The notes beneath the pieces were generated by a model. The model made no database searches. It had not been told where the DNA came from and was given only the letters and a program-made list of their open reading frames with translations. DNA of 64,000 nt from Cavia porcellus (taxonomy: Eukaryota; Chordata; Mammalia; Rodentia; Caviidae), in contig NW_026947500.1 in assembly GCF_034190915.1 (NCBI RefSeq), forward strand, positions 18,040,501-18,104,500, written 5' to 3'. Shown piece after piece: positions 27,840-38,126 of the stretch (position 1 is its first letter; every line of letters starts with the position of its first letter). A program made the position numbers and the translations under genes.

Positions 27840-28800
27840 TTTTTATTTTCTTTATTTTAAAGAGATTAAGACAAAAGAGGACATAACAAAGCAGATCAGA
27901 TCAGAACAATTTAAGCAACTCAGTATTTCACCACAAGACACCCGATATAACAGTAGTTACCATAATGTCTCTTTCTTTGAAATAGTTGATCATACCTTCA
28001 TATACAATAGTATCAAACATAACAAAATAGTATAAAACCATTCAAGAGAATGAAAGTATTACAGGGCATTCAGAACCAAATAACAGAAAACGAATAATGG
28101 CTACTATATTATCTCCATTTTCCATGAAAAATTTGTTTATACTATCACATATTAAAATCCAGTAAGACACAACATGATAGAACCAATGGAAACAGAAGAA
28201 CAAAAGCATGGTAGGACTTAAAAGCAAGATGATATTAAATCAGCAATGGCTGCCATAAATTTTCTTCAGAGTAGCTGTTCATTATCATCACACATAATAA
28301 AATCAAATAAAACAGAATAAAACCACTCCAACTAATGAATGAAAACATTATAAGGCTTCAAAGCAATGTAATGTGCACTCATGATTACCATAAAATCTTA
28401 TGTACTCTTACCATTTCTTTTTTTTTTTTTTTATCGGTACCAGATATCAAACTCATGACTAAATGCTTACAAGGCAGGCACTTATGCCACTCAGCTAAAT
28501 CCCCAGCCCTCTTACCATTTCCTATACTAGGGAGACTATACAGTATTTATACATGTGAATTTGATTTATTTTGCTTATGAGTATGGTCCCAAGTTGCGTC
28601 CATTTATTTATAAATATCTCAATGTGATCATTCTTTATAGCTGAGTAGTACTCCATTGTATAAAAATACCACAACTTTTTTATCCATTCCTCAGTTGATG
28701 GACACTTAAGTTGTTTCCAATATCTGGCTATTACAAATTGTGCTGCTATAAACTTGGGTGCATATACATGTGGCCTTATCTTGCCCTTTGAGGTATCTGG
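27840..28800 (-). mobile_element. 5'-truncated L1 3' end
   Basis: On the minus strand the end of ORF2 (WYFYTMEYYSAIKNDHIEIF) lies at about 28540-28800. It is followed by the repeat-unit 3' UTR down to 27840. The closest relative in the window is the L1 at 15018-21428. An ID SINE interrupts it at 28418-28508. Confidence 0.85.
28418..28508 (-). mobile_element. ID-type SINE
   Basis: Poly-T then ATCGGTACCAGATATCAAAC, ending with GCTAAATCCCCAGCC. Flanked by CTCTTACCATTTC on both sides (28405-28417 and 28509-28521), a perfect target-site duplication. Confidence 0.9.
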
Positions 28801-29044
28801 CCTCACAGGCCACCACAGGCCTCAGCCAGGGCCAGTGATTTATAGAGGTTCACTTACTATGAATCAGCTCCCATCACCAGGCAAGGGGCCAAGACCTAGG
28901 ACAGACTCACAGATAAACATAGAAAGCCAATCAGTAAAATTTAAATCCTGCTCAGAGCTGCTTCATAGTGGTCTCCAACAGGTTTCCTTGGTGTCTGAGT
29001 GCTTCATTACACTGGCAAATTAAATCTTTAGGCTTATTTCCAAC

Positions 29045-29560
29045 AAACCCCCAAAGAAATTCTGTACCAGTTAGCCTTCTGTTCCCATCCCATCTTTTCC
29101 CTGATCCTTGGCAATCCCTGATCTACTTGCTGTCCCTATGAAGTTGCCTATTTAGGATATTTAATATAAATAAAAGAATAAAATGTATGATCTTTTGTGC
29201 CTGCCATTTTTTTACTTAGCCTGATGTTTTCAGAGTCCATCCATGATGTACCAGTGCTCCATTTTATTGTTGAATAATTTTCCATCGTACGGGTGTACCA
29301 CATTTTATTTGTCCATTTGTGGTGATGTACACTTGGGTTATTTCCACTTTTGGTGACTACAGATAATACTGTTATGAACATTTGTATCCATTTTGTGTGC
29401 AGTTTTTCTTTTAATTGCTCTTGGGCATAAACCCAGGAATGAATTTGCTGAATCAGATGATAGTCTTTGTCTAACATTTTGAGGAACTGCCAGGTTTTGA
29501 CTTTCTTTCCCTCATGACTAACAGTTCTTAACATCTTTTCATGTGCCTTTTATGCTCTGA
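29045..29560 (-). mobile_element. ancient L1 3' fragment, part 2
   Basis: TTTTCCATCGTACGGGTGTA, CACTTGGGTTATTTCCACTT and TTTTGAGGAACTGCCAGGTT are landmark reversed L1 ORF2/3' sequences, continuing the piece at 26905-27045. Confidence 0.7.
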
Positions 29561-29859
29561 ATATTTGTTTAGTATCTTAAACTTTCTTTTTGCTGTTTTT
29601 CTTCACTTGTTCTTGTGTATCTTGTACTATTTACTTTAGGCAACTTCACTGCCACCCACTTTCTTTTTTTTTTCTCACCCACTTTCTTTGAACATGTCTT
29701 ATAGATTACATTTCTATATCTTACAGACCCAACACTGCAGTTCCTCACCTTGTTTTGTACAGTCCTCTTTAAATCACCTAAAGCAGGAAAGGAGAAAAAC
29801 AAGCATTTATACTATATAATTATAATTATATAATTATTGACTGTTATACTCTGTTTTGT

Positions 29860-30440
29860 AATTTATCAATGTTCTTTCTTTCTTGTCTGGAGTGACTTGC
29901 TTTTAATCTGAAGAACTTCTTTTATTGTTTTTCCTAAGGTAGATCTGCTAGCAAAAAATTTTCCAGTTTTCTTTTTTTCTGGGAATGCCTATATTTCTCC
30001 TTCTTGTTGGATATAAGCTTCTTGGTTAACATTGTTTTATTTTCAGCACTTTGAATATGTCATACCTCGGGGCTGGGGATTTAGCTCAGCGGCATAAGCG
30101 CCTGCCTTGCAAACAGGCAGTTGTGAGTTCAATCCCCAGTACCGATAAAAAGGAAAAAGACAAAAAAAAAAAAAATTAATTAAATTAAATTTTAAAAAAA
30201 GAATATGTCATACCTCTATGTTTTGGTCTCCATTTTTTTTTCTCATTCTGATGAGAAATCAGTTATCTTATTGCATTATCTTGTACATTTTTCTTTTTAT
30301 CTTGGAGAATATTTACTTTGATGTGTCTTGATGTGGGTCTGTGTGTTTATTCTATCTGGATCTTCTTGAATTTCTTAAATGTGTGGATTAATGTTTTCAC
30401 CACATTGGAGAAAGTATTTTGAGTTGTTTATTTTTACAGT
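29860..30440 (-). mobile_element. ancient L1/HAL1 ORF1-region fragment
   Basis: Reversed ORF1-type landmarks include TTTTCAGCACTTTGAATATG and TCAGTTATCTTATTGC. An ID SINE splits it at 30069-30200. It is strongly decayed and the boundaries are approximate. Confidence 0.5.
30069..30200 (+). mobile_element. ID-type SINE, young
   Basis: A near-consensus copy: GGGGCTGGGGATTTAGCTCA, box B GAGTTCAATCC, tail ACCGATAAAAAGGAAAAAGAC. GAATATGTCATACCTC occurs on both sides (30053-30068 and 30201-30216), a perfect 16-base duplication. Confidence 0.95.
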
Positions 30441-30605
30441 ACTCTGAATTAAACTGAGGGCTTTCTCACTAAGGTATAGCTCAGCTTATTTTTACTTTTG
30501 GGATATGATTTGCTAAGTTGCCCAGGCTGGGTTCAAACTCGACCATCCTCTTGTTTCAGTCTTCCAGATTGCTAGAACAGGCCTGGACCACCATGCTAGG
30601 CTACA
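30440..30605 (-). mobile_element. B1+ID composite SINE, decayed
   Basis: Minus strand: an ID-like half (GAATTAAACTGAGGGCTTTC) and then a B1-like half (AAGTTGCCCAGGCTGGGTTC, CTGGACCACCATGCTAGGC). Confidence 0.65.
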
Positions 30606-31330
30606 TTAAGAAAGTTTTAAGCCATTATTTCTTGTCATATGTTTTTCTTCTCTTTTCTTTGCTCACCTTTGCTATATGTGTATTGGTTCATTAAGTGCTG
30701 TCCCATATTTCTTAGAAGCTTTATTCACTTTTCTTCATTGTTTTATTCTCTCTTTTCTTGAGACTATGTGATTTCTATGTCTCTTCAAGTTCTGTGTAAG
30801 GAACTTGAAGTGAGGTAGAGACTACTAGACTTGCAGTACTGGGAATTAAACTCAGGGCTTGTGAAAGTCACCAGGCTCAGGGTTTAATACCTGAGTGCAG
30901 GCAGACAGACGATCATAAGGCCATCTGTTGGGAACAAAGATAACTGGGGCTTTTTATAGAGACTGAAGAAATGCAAGGGACATTAGGCAGGAAGGGGTTA
31001 ATAAATATCTGTAGTCAAAGTTCTCTGGCTGTCTTGCACCTTAGTAGGCAGAGTCCTTGAAACATCTAGTGTAAAATTTTCAGGTGTCTCCAGATGTCTA
31101 GGGACCTGCAAGATTCCTTATCCTATCTTACCTGTTTTATGCCCTCCTGTGTTTGCTGATGAGCCCCACTGAGGACAGTGCCTCTGCTGGCACGCAGCTT
31201 CGGTGCTGGGAAGATCCAGTTCAAGCCTTACATTCTCCAGTTTCTTTTTTGGTAACTTCAGGTCTGCTGTTGAGTTTCTCTGGTGAATTTTTCATTGTTT
31301 TTGTATTTTTCAAGTTTCCACTTGCTTTTA

Positions 31331-34300
31331 TTTTTATTTAAGGAGAAAAAGGAAAAAAAAGCAGAAAAAGGGTACAAGTTATACAGAATTTCAGAAAAAA
31401 ATAAACAGTAGGAAATCACTAGTTAATGGATTATATATTGTCATCTTAGAAATATTTGTTCAAGTTACAAAATTAAAGCATATAAAGTGGACATTCAAAC
31501 AGTGAGACTGCAAACAGTTCTGTTCAATGATCCAACAAAACTCAATAATATCACTGTCTGTCTTATACACTTAAATATGCATGCAGTTATACCGTTTAGA
31601 GCACTTTCTTTTCCTCTCTTTTGTACAATGACTATTACACATTTTGGGTTTTATTGCTCCCACAGTTCTTATTACTTTTTTTGGAAGAGAATAAAACCAA
31701 ATGTGACATAAATGTGTTACATAAATGTGTGACATAAATGTGTTAAATCAAAAGGGTGGACATAATAGATAATGTAAAAACATAATACAGGGTGATCAAC
31801 AATGGTTACCATAATGCCTCCCGCTATCTCAAATAGAATTGCCTATATCATCAGTTATAATAAAATTGAACAAAACAGTAAAGAACGAAACCAACAACAC
31901 CAAAACATTGGAGACATTACAGGTCTTCAAAAGTAGATAATACTCGACCAGAATGGGCGTCATAATGAATCCCACTATCTTCACAGCTGTTGCCTAAACT
32001 TTCGAACCTGGTACTATCAAGCAAAACAGAATAGAGGAACATCAGTCAAAACAAGATGGTGAGAGCAATTCAGGGCTTCAAATCAAGTTAACAGAAAATC
32101 AAAGTGGGTTACTATAATATATCCTGCTATTTTTTATTTACTTTTCCCTTAATTAAAAGGATAAAAATAAAAAAGTAAATAATAAAATGGAGATTGAGAT
32201 AAAAGGGGGCATAACAACAAAACAGCGCAGGTCAAAACATAACCATTTAAGCAAAATAGTGTTTCACCACAAGATAATCCCGACATAACATATTGTCTCT
32301 TTCCTTGAAATCTTTGAGTATAACTTTGTATACTGTAGCATCAAATATATCAAAACAATGTAAAACCATTCAAGACAATGACAGTATTACAGGGTATTTA
32401 TAATCAACTAACAGAAAATGAACAATGGTTTCTGTGTAATCTCCTTGTCTATAAAAGTTTTTGTTTATACTACCACATATAATAAAATCCAGTAAGATAC
32501 AACATGTTAAAGACCTATGGAGACAGAAGAACAAAAGCTTGATGGGACTTCAAAACAAGATGATATTGAATTAGCACTAGCTATTATGATATCATTTTCT
32601 CCAAAATATCTGTTCCTATCATCCAATCTTTTCTGCCTCATTTCTGTTGAGCTCTTTTTCTGTCATTAGTTGTCAGTTTGTCTTCTTCATTTTGTTTTCT
32701 GCTCCATTCATTTGGCCTCTCTGCCCCTATTTCTGGATTCTTCATATTTTTCTTTTTTAGAATATCCTGCAGTATTCTCTGTAGAGTTGAATTGGTGGTT
32801 GCATATTCCCCTAGTTCCTCTTTATCCTGGAAGCACCTTGTTTTTCCTTCAATTTCCAGGGATAGTTGTGCAGGATATCTCAATCTTGGCTGTAGGCTAT
32901 TATGTTTCAAAGCTTGAATTATTTCCCCCCATGCTCTTCGTGATTTGATGGTTTGTGCTGAGAAGTGTGCTGTAATTCTGATGGGTGTTCCCTTGTAAGT
33001 GATCTGTTTCTTGTCTCTGACAGCTTTTAATATTCTGTTCTTTATTGGATTTCTGGTATTTTGATTATTATATGCCTGGGTGTAGCTCTGTTTGGGTTAT
33101 AGGTGGCTAGGGTCCAGTATGCCTCATACATCTGAGTATCTTTACCTTTTGCTAAATTAGAAAAATTCTCCTGGATTATTTCTGCAAGTAGCTTTTGTAG
33201 TTCATTTATTTGTGTCCCTACCTCTTCTTTTATGTTCTTAATTCTTAAGTTATGGATCCTCTTATCATCTTCTAGTCTTTGTATTGTTGCTGTTTATTTC
33301 TTTGTTATCTTTTTAAGAAGTTTTTCATTTCATGCTCCCATATTACAAATCTGCCCTCCAGTTCAGATAATCTGTCCTTAGTTTCTTTCAAGCTGTTATG
33401 CCCGTTTTCGATAGAGTTTTTAGTTTCCTGATAATCTCTTTGAACCTGCTTCATGTATTCTATGTTTTCTCTATTTTCTCCATCAAACAGTTCTCCCCTC
33501 TTTTTCTGTTCTTCCATTCTACCATCTGCTTTTTCTTGGGTGGTACTTAGCATTTCTCCAACTATTCTGCTTATGTCTTGCTTCAGGTCATTAATAACTT
33601 CATTCCTGAACTCGTCTATGAGGCTCTGGATATCGCTTTATGTCTATTGGTGCTGTGTCTGCTATTGCCTGTTTCTCAGGATTGGGGGCCAAGGAGCCTT
33701 TCTTGTTGCTCCCTCTTCCCATATTCTTTGTTCCTTATATATGCAAGCGTATATAGGAGGCCCAGCTTCCTTCCCTGTCGGCCACAGTCTGATTGAATTG
33801 CGCCGGCTAGGTGTTCCTGCCCACCGCAGCGCACCAGGGAGTTACGGACCGGGCAGCCTATGTGGGGCCTGCCCCTCCAGGTCAGCCTACTGAAGGCTTC
33901 ACCGCTAGGGTGCACCTCCAGGCGCTGGGACCTGGGTTGTGCTAGCCTACTGGGTCTCAGCCAGCAGCATCATGTAGGCTTGGCACTGCTCACCAATCCC
34001 TCTTGAGAAGGGGATATGTGACTAAAGTCACTACAGCGCCCTGTTCTGGCAAGTCTGCCCGGTCCCAGAATGTCCTCTGTTGGAGCTTCCTAAACTGTGG
34101 AAGAGTCCCAGTTTCCCTCACTCACCGCAGGTTGATGCATGGCTCCCTGCCTGTCCAGCTCTCAACTCCGTTCACCGATTCCTGTTCTCAGAGCTTTCAC
34201 ACGTCTCTCTCCCTGCCGAGCCGATTCAGACACAGCGGTGGCAGCAGGAAACCCAAATCGTGACTTCCAATGGGGCGGGCTCCAGCTTCCATGCTGAGGC

Positions 34301-34727
34301 TTTATCTGTTACTGTCATAGCACCAGGATTGCATTCCCAGTTGGTTTCTCTCAGCCCAGTTCGTTCTTGGGTCAGCAGGGTATATCTCCTCTTGCTTAGG
34401 ATTCCTCACTCCGCACCATTCCTGGATTCTAAGCTGGGTCTCACAGAGAGCCTGCGTAGCTGCTGCTATCTGTCCACCATGTTCTCTCGGAAGCCTTGGC
34501 ATTAAGTTTTTTTTAAATCCAGTCGCAGAACTACAGAACAGCTGCACTTCAGGGTTTCTACTGTTACCCTTGCAGTGACTGTGTATGTGAGATACAGCTG
34601 GAGAAGGTGCAGAGTAGGTATAGACACCCTGAGAGTTTTAACCTCAGCCCTGGAAGTATACAGGCCCTGCTTTCGCAATAAAAAGCCAGACCTAACCTAG
34701 AAGTATAGGCATTAAAAAGAGTCATCT
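31331..34727 (-). mobile_element. HAL1-2: half-L1 with extra 5' sequence
   Basis: Minus-strand element flanked by TCCACTTGCTTTT at 31318-31330 and at 34728-34740. From its 3' end: A-rich terminus, 3' region to about 32640, broken ORF1 to about 33722, and the 5' region ending at about 34494 with AGAACATGGTGGACAGATAG. A further 233 bases (34495-34727) lie inside the target-site duplication and are not part of any other HAL1 here. No ORF2. ORF1 begins MGRGSNKKGSLAPNPEKQAI, the short N-terminal form shared with HAL1-4. Confidence 0.82.
32640..33722 (-). pseudogene. ORF1 of HAL1-2, broken
   Basis: Minus-strand ORF1 with frameshifts and stops. Conserved pieces include the coiled coil (KETKDRLSELEGRFVIWEHE) and C-terminal domain (LRYPAQLSLEIEGKTRCFQD). 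An early one-base loss near 33640 shifts the frame. Confidence 0.8.
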
Positions 34728-34755
34728 CCACTTGCTTTTTAAAATACTCTTCTCG

Positions 34756-35504
34756 GAGATTCCTGAGAACATGGCGGACAGACAACAGCAACTGCTGAAC
34801 GCTCTCTAAAGGCTCGGCTCAGAGGCCAGGAATGATGCGGACTAAGGAGATACGAACCAGTAGAGATATGCTCTGCTGACTCAGGAACGAACTGGGCTGA
34901 GAGAATCCAACTTGGAATACAGCCCTGGCGCTAAAATAGGAACAGAAAAATCTCGGTGTGGAGACTCGACTCCGCGCCATCGGAAACCGCGGTTTGGATT
35001 TCCCGCCCCGCGGCGGCCAGCCACCTCCACAGCAGCTCGGCAAGGAGAGACACGACCCCCGAGCTCTGGGAACGGGCGTCTGGGAACGGTCTCGGAAACG
35101 CGACGGGCAGGAAGGAAGGCTGACTGGTGGCGAGGTGAGCGAGGAACTGACTCCCTACCGCAGTCTGACTCCAGCGGAGGATTTTCTGGGCGCGGGCAGT
35201 CCTGTAAGAGCAGGGCGCGGCGGCAACTGCAGCCGCGCATTTCCCTCTCGGACGGGATTGGTGAAAGGTGCCTGGCCGGAGGGACGCTGCTCGCGGACTC
35301 CCTAGGCTGGCCTAGCCCAGATCCCAGAGCCTGACGGTGGCCCGGAGGAGCCACCGACTTCCGCGTAGGCTGCTTCCTCCGCAACTCTCTGGGGCGCAGC
35401 GGTGAGCGGGAACAACTAGCCAGCGCAATTCGATCAAGCTGTAGCTGACAGGCAGGGAAGCCGGGCCTCCTGTGTAAGATTACATTTTATAAGGAACAGA
35501 AAAT
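34756..35504 (+). promoter_or_regulatory. HAL1-4 5' region / presumptive promoter
   Basis: About 750 bases with dense CpG and a YY1-like AACATGGCGG near the start. In L1s such a site positions transcription at the element's first base. The sequence differs from the monomer promoter of the L1 at 15018. Open frames of 140 (plus, 34912-35334) and 167 codons (minus, 34881-35384) overlap here, most simply explained by the GC content. Confidence 0.65.
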
Positions 35505-36557
35505 ATGGGGAAGGGAAGCAACAAAAAAGGCTCCTCGACCCCCAATCCTGAGAATCAGGCAATAGTGGACACTGTACCAATATACATTAAGCGCCATTTA
35601 GAGAGCCTCATAGACCAATTCAGGAATGAAGTTATCAATGACCTGAAGCTAGAAGTATGCAGAATAGTTAGAGAAATGCTAAGCATCACCCAGGAAAAAG
35701 CAGATGGTGGAGTGGAAGAACAGAAAAAGAGGGGAGAATTGCTTGATGGAGAAAACAGAGAAAGCATTGAGTATGTGAAGCAGGTGCAAAGGGACTATCA
35801 AGAAATCAAGAAATATACCCAAGACTGGCATAACAGCTTGAAAGAAACTAAGGACAGACTATCTGAATTGGAGGGCAGACTTGAAACATGGGAGAATGAA
35901 ATGAAAAACTTCTTAAAAATAACAAAGAAACACACAGCAATAATACAAAGACAAGAAGATGATAAGAGGAGCCATAACTTAAGGATTAAGAACATAAAAG
36001 AAGAAGTAGGGACACAAACAAGTGAACTACAAAAGCTACTCACAGAAATAATCCAGGAGAATTTTCCTAATTTAGCAAAAGGTAAAGATACTCAAATGTA
36101 TGAGGCATACAGGACCCCAGCTACCTACAACCCTAACAGAGAAACACCCAGGCATATAATAATAAAAATTCCAGAAATTCAATACAAGAACAGAATATTA
36201 AAAGCTGTAAGAGACAAGAAACAGATCACTTACAAGGGAAGACCCATCAAAATTACAGCAGATTTCTCTTCACAAACCATCAAATCACGAAGAGCATGGG
36301 GAGAAATAATTCAAGCTTTGAAAGATAATAATCTACAGCCAAGATTGAGATATCCTGCACAACTGTCCCTGGAAATTGATGGAAAAACGAGGTGCTTCCA
36401 AGATAAAGAGGAACTGGGGGAATTTGCAACCACCAATCCAACCCTACAGAAAGTATTGCAGGATATTCTAAAAAAAGAAAAATACAAAGAACCCAGAAAT
36501 AGGGGCGGGGAGGCCACAACGAATAGAGCAGAGACCAAAACGAAGAAGACAAACTGA
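35505..36557 (+). CDS. intact L1-type ORF1 protein (HAL1-4)
   Basis: A complete 350-residue frame starting MGKGSNKKGSSTPNPENQAI. Residues 1-50 form a basic, flexible N-terminus. About 85-155 is a coiled coil with leucine heptads (LKETKDRLSELEGRLETWEN) expected to make a trimer. About 157-252 is the RRM-like domain, with RHIIIKIPEIQYKNRILKAV at its core. About 253-325 is the C-terminal domain, with LRYPAQLSLEIDGKTRCFQD. The tail, about 326-350, is polar and lysine-rich. Length and domain order match L1 ORF1p, a cytoplasmic RNA-binding chaperone that coats retrotransposon RNA. No ORF2 follows. The start is preceded by AACAGAAAAT, and further ATGs in the frame are internal. Whether it is expressed cannot be seen. 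Confidence 0.93.
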   Translation: MGKGSNKKGSSTPNPENQAIVDTVPIYIKRHLESLIDQFRNEVINDLKLEVCRIVREMLSITQEKADGGVEEQKKRGELLDGENRESIEYVKQVQRDYQEIKKYTQDWHNSLKETKDRLSELEGRLETWENEMKNFLKITKKHTAIIQRQEDDKRSHNLRIKNIKEEVGTQTSELQKLLTEIIQENFPNLAKGKDTQMYEAYRTPATYNPNRETPRHIIIKIPEIQYKNRILKAVRDKKQITYKGRPIKITADFSSQTIKSRRAWGEIIQALKDNNLQPRLRYPAQLSLEIDGKTRCFQDKEELGEFATTNPTLQKVLQDILKKEKYKEPRNRGGEATTNRAETKTKKTN

Positions 36558-37910
36558 CAGCTACTGACAGAAAAAGAGCTCAACAGAAATGAGACAGAGA
36601 AGATTGGATGATAGGAACAGCTTTTTTTGGAGAAAATGACATCTTAATAGGTAATGCTGATTTAGTACCATCTTGTTTTGAGGTCTCATCTAGCTTTTGT
36701 TCTTCTGTCTCCAATGGTCTAAACAGGTTGTATCTTATTGGATTTTACTATGTACGATAATATAAGAAAAAACCTTTTAAAGACAAGGAGATTATACAGA
36801 GACCATTGTTCATTTTCTGTTGGTCGATTCTAAATGCTCTGTAATGCTGTTATTCTCTTAAATGGATATACATTGTTTTGATATACTTAATGCTACAGTG
36901 TATGAAGTTGTACTCAAGGACTTCAGGGAGGGAGTCAATATGGTAACTATTTTTGGGTCAGGATTAGCTGGTGGTGAAACACTGTTCTGCTTAAATGGTT
37001 ATGTTTTGATCTGCCCTGTTTCGCTGTTATGCCCTTTTTTTTTCTCAATCTCCACTCCATTATTTACTTTTTTATTTTTACCCATTTAATTACAGGGAAA
37101 AATATAGCAGGATATAATATAGTAACCCACTTCGACTTTCTATTATCTCGATTTGAAGCCCTGTATTGCTCTCACCATCTTGTTTTTGACTGAGGTTCCT
37201 ATATTCTGTTTTGCTGGATAGTATCAGGTTCGAAAGTTTAGGCATCAGCTGAGAAGATAATGAGATTCATTACAACGCCCATTCTCATTAACTTTTATCT
37301 ACTTTTGAAGACCTACAATGTCTCCAATGTTTTGGTTTTGTCGGTTTTATTCTTTACGGTTTTGTTCAATTGTATTACAACTAATGATATAGGCAATTCT
37401 ATTAGAAATAGCGGGAGGCATTAGGGTAACCATTGTTGATCACCTTGTATTATGTTTTTATATTATCTATTATGTCCACCCTTTTGACTTGACCGATTCT
37501 GTTCTATTATGTCACATTTGGTTTTACTCTCTTCCAAAAAAGCAACAAGAACCGTGGGAGCAATGAAACCCAAAATGTGTAATAGTCACTATACAAAAGA
37601 GAGGAAAAGAAAGTGCTCTAAACTATATAACTGCATGTATATTTAAAAGTATAAGATAGAAAATGATATCACAGAGTTTTATTGGATCATTGAACAGAAC
37701 TGTTTGCAGTATCATTGGTGGAATGTCCACTCTACAAGCTTTAATTTTGTGACTTGAACAATTATTTCTAAGATGGCAATATGTAATCCATTAACTAGTG
37801 ATTTCCTACTGCGCATTTTTTTATTCTGTAAATCTGTATAACTTGTACCCCTTCACTGTTTTTTTTTCTTTCTTTTCTTTTCTCCTTAAATAAAAATTAA
37901 AAAAAAAAAA
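36558..37910 (+). repeat. HAL1-4 3' region of repeated units
   Basis: About 1.35 kb. Unit tails resembling 'TATGGTAACCATTGTT' occur near 36801 (GACCATTGTT), 36941 (TGGTAACTAT), 37112 (ATATAGTAACCCACTT), 37270 (TACAACGCCCATTC) and 37436 (GGTAACCATTGTT). Spacing is about 140-170 bases. The last 400 bases are unique and end with a pyrimidine tract (37858-37886), AATAAA and an A-run. No coding potential. Confidence 0.7.
37889..37910 (+). terminator. HAL1-4 polyadenylation signal and A-tail
   Basis: AATAAA at 37889-37894 is followed by an A-run that merges with the right target-site duplication. Confidence 0.8.
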
Positions 37911-37958
37911 AAAATACTCTTCTCGTTATTAAATCTCATCATCATCACAGCTTCTTTT

Positions 37959-38109
37959 TTTTTTTTTTTTTAAATTTTTTTTTAAATTTTATTTAAGGAG
38001 AAAAGAAAAAAAAGCAGAGAAAGGGTACAAGTTATACAGATTTGCAGAAAAAAAAAATGAACAGTAGGAAATTACTAGTTAATGGATTACATATTGTCAT
38101 CTTAGAAAT
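37959..38109 (-). mobile_element. HAL1-5: 5'-truncated 3' end (about 150 bp)
   Basis: A poly-T run, then AAGGAGAAAAGAAAAAAAAG and GGGTACAAGTTATACAGATT, the 3' end of the HAL1s. TCATCACAGCTTCTTTT flanks both sides (37942-37958 and 38110-38126), a perfect 17-base duplication. It landed about 30 bases from HAL1-4. Confidence 0.92.
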
Positions 38110-38126
38110 TCATCACAGCTTCTTTT

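Larger units (their letters stand above)
34756..37910 (+). mobile_element. HAL1-4: full-length, apparently recent half-L1
   Basis: A 3.16 kb plus-strand element with every hallmark intact. A perfect 15-base duplication, AAAATACTCTTCTCG, stands at 34741-34755 and 37911-37925. The left junction reads TT|AAAA, the favoured L1 endonuclease target. The 5' region contains AACATGGCGG (34768-34777), a YY1-like site as found at L1 starts. It is followed by a GC-rich CpG-dense leader, an uninterrupted 350-codon ORF1 (35505-36557), only about 60 bases of spacer, then a 1.3 kb 3' region, AATAAA at 37889 and an A-run. ORF2 is absent, so it must rely on reverse transcriptase in trans. Among the six HAL1 copies it is the only one with an open ORF1. 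Confidence 0.92.
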
